A DNA stretch of 32,862 nucleotides from NCBI GenBank assembly GCA_947627855.1, contig CANQXR010000026.1, positions 1 to 32,862 on the forward strand, given 5' to 3'. Positions 31,559 through 32,862 of this stretch are shown in pieces. Source of the stretch: an uncultured Clostridia bacterium. GTDB taxonomy: Bacteria > Bacillota > Clostridia > Lachnospirales > CAG-274. Position numbers and translations under genes: made by a program. Position 1 is the first letter of the stretch. Every line of letters starts with the position of its first letter. The notes beneath the pieces are model-generated. The model was not told the origin of the DNA. It saw only the letters and a list, made by a program, of their open reading frames with translations, and made no database searches.

Positions 31559-32689
31559 TCACACGTTCTTTTCTTTATGAAGTATTTCGGTATAAGCGAG
31601 AATAAGCGGAGCAACACCCTTTGCCTCATTCTTTACGATAGGCTCGCTCATATAATATTCATAAGAGCCATCTCTGTAAGAGTTTCCTCCCAGTCCTGCA
31701 ACAAGGCAGATACCATCAAGCTGAAGCTCGCCGTTTTCCTCCGAAAGATATTTTTCACATATGCCGTTGAAAGCCTTTTCGCCGTATTTGAAATATTTTT
31801 CCGGAAGTATTCCCAGTCTTACGGATTTCATTATAGCAAAGGCAAGAATAGCCGAACCGCTTGTTTCGAGGTAGTTTTTCTCTCTTCCTCCCTGATCCGC
31901 AACCTGATACCACATACCGCTTTCGTCTTGGAATTTAAGCAGATCGTCTACATATTCAACATAAATAGCCTTAAGCTTATCCCTATCCTCGGCAAGAGAA
32001 TCGGGCATAATGTCAATAGTGTCAACAAGCGCCATTGCATACCAACCCAAAGCACGGAGCCAGAAATTCTTTGAAAGTCCCGTTTCCTTGTCAGCCCAAT
32101 ACATTTCTCTGCTTTCGTCATAACCGTGATAATAAAGTCCCGTCTTGGGATCTCTCATTATTCTGTGTACATTTTCAAACTGCTTTACGCTGTCGCCGCA
32201 GTTCTTGCAGTTGTTATATTTTACCTCATACTGCATATAGAAGGGCTGACCCATATACATACCGTCAAGCCATACCTGCCACGGATATATTTTTTTGTGC
32301 CAGAAGTTGCCTTCCTTTGTTCTCGGCTGAATTTTAACCTGTCCGTAGATGGTGTCGATAGCCTTGCGGTATTTTTCCTTTCCCGTAAGCTCATAAAGGT
32401 CGAAAAGCGTCTTTCCGGCATTTATATTGTCTATATTAAGCTCCTCAGGCTTGTAAGACTTTATAGAGCCGTCCTCCTGAACAAAATAATCAATAAAATT
32501 GTCCGCAAAGTCGAGATATTTTTTCTCCTTTGTAATGTGATAAAGCTCTATGAGAGCCTTTATCATACAGCCGTCTATGTAATTCCATTTCGATGGCTTG
32601 CCGCTCCTTATCTGCTCAATGTTCCATATAGGAGCCTGCGGCGTAGACTTCTCAATAAGCTCGTCTATATATCTGTCCAGTATTTCCAT
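31559..32689 (-). CDS. Glycoside hydrolase family 105, unsaturated rhamnogalacturonyl hydrolase-like
   Basis: A 376-aa (alpha/alpha)6-barrel enzyme resembling YteR/YesR, which cleave the unsaturated galacturonyl unit from pectin-lyase products. ATG 32689 has AAGGGAGG; there is no signal peptide in this frame, so it acts in the cytoplasm. Signatures: KWNYIDGCMIKALIELY, YPWQVWLDGMYMGQPF with the catalytic-type Asp, KNFWLRALGWYAMALVD, YLETSGSAILAFAIMKS, and GSYEYYMSEPIVKNEAKGVA. It has its own strong promoter and no neighbouring pectin genes within view. Hairpin element D follows its stop after about 10-16 nt. Confidence 0.9.
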   Translation of the reverse strand: MEILDRYIDELIEKSTPQAPIWNIEQIRSGKPSKWNYIDGCMIKALIELYHITKEKKYLDFADNFIDYFVQEDGSIKSYKPEELNIDNINAGKTLFDLYELTGKEKYRKAIDTIYGQVKIQPRTKEGNFWHKKIYPWQVWLDGMYMGQPFYMQYEVKYNNCKNCGDSVKQFENVHRIMRDPKTGLYYHGYDESREMYWADKETGLSKNFWLRALGWYAMALVDTIDIMPDSLAEDRDKLKAIYVEYVDDLLKFQDESGMWYQVADQGGREKNYLETSGSAILAFAIMKSVRLGILPEKYFKYGEKAFNGICEKYLSEENGELQLDGICLVAGLGGNSYRDGSYEYYMSEPIVKNEAKGVAPLILAYTEILHKEKNV

Positions 32690-32738
32690 AAAAAAACCTC
32701 CCTTTGATTTGATGTTTTTCAAATAATTCCTAAATCTG

Positions 32739-32767
32739 ATTATATCATAAAGTCCGGCCAAGTTCAA
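32739..32767 (-). promoter_or_regulatory. Promoter of the GH105 gene
   Basis: Minus strand TTGAAC (32762-32767), 17 bp, TATAAT (32739-32744), about 50 bp upstream of the start. From 32768 to the window end I see only AT-rich sequence with no clear gene or operator. Confidence 0.82.
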
Positions 32768-32862
32768 TAGAAATATTCCCATCACCACGGAAATCAATTT
32801 TCACCTATAACCTTTAGTAAAGATGTACAATCGAGCAAACAATCCAACATAATTTTAGAGAT

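Noticed and set aside
1..32862. CRISPR array, tRNA or rRNA genes
   Set aside because: No regularly spaced direct repeats and no recognisable tRNA or rRNA sequence were seen by eye; a tRNA scan would settle it.

Overview
The window looks like chromosome from a low-to-moderate GC anaerobic Firmicute of the class Clostridia, probably a gut or plant-polysaccharide commensal. This rests on strong AGGAGG-type ribosome binding sites, sigma-A promoters, an L27 protein with the Firmicutes N-terminal extension next to its Prp protease, AddB rather than RecB, a DUF3793/flavodoxin pair, secreted proteins with copper-amine-oxidase-like stalk domains, and a GH105 pectin-type hydrolase. The species cannot be named from the sequence.

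Layout. 1-1760: a truncated giant hairpin element, then a decayed IS30-family insertion sequence flanked by perfect 31-bp inverted repeats. 1816-4583: a secreted stalk-domain protein facing a flavodoxin/DUF3793 pair, with two more giant hairpin elements. 4584-12344: a tight leftward operon (Nudix, prmA, rsmE, cysteine desulfurase, thiI, addB) for ribosome and tRNA modification plus DNA repair. 12447-16966: a rightward unit (60-aa membrane protein, ychF, DUF815 ATPase, unknown membrane protein, xylulokinase). 17025-18729: leftward small secreted and membrane proteins and a second Nudix gene. 18792-19643: a second decayed IS30-like element. 19685-22444: the rplU-prp-rpmA-obgE-yhbY ribosome cluster with an L21-type leader. 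22473-25868: an aminotransferase facing a large GtrII-like membrane protein, sharing a bidirectional terminator. 25950-28996: the leftward ACT-protein/hom/lysC aspartate-family operon. 29035-31346: a solitary IS end, then miaA and a methionine-gamma-lyase-like gene. 31382-32862: a fourth giant hairpin element and a GH105 hydrolase.

The most unusual feature is a family of four composite inverted repeats (1-110, 3200-3340, 4424-4577, 31382-31549). Each pairs a 15-28-bp hairpin with a much longer, perfectly paired G-rich/C-rich hairpin (40, 51 and 43 bp in the three complete copies). Three copies begin 10-16 nt after a stop codon, always in the order stop codon, small hairpin, giant hairpin. The arms are perfect within each copy but differ strongly between copies, while the stem base and apex keep recognisable motifs. 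I know of no named element that matches. They could be a new class of 3'-UTR structured RNA or terminator, or a mobile palindromic repeat. The other transcription units here end in ordinary small terminators or show no obvious one.
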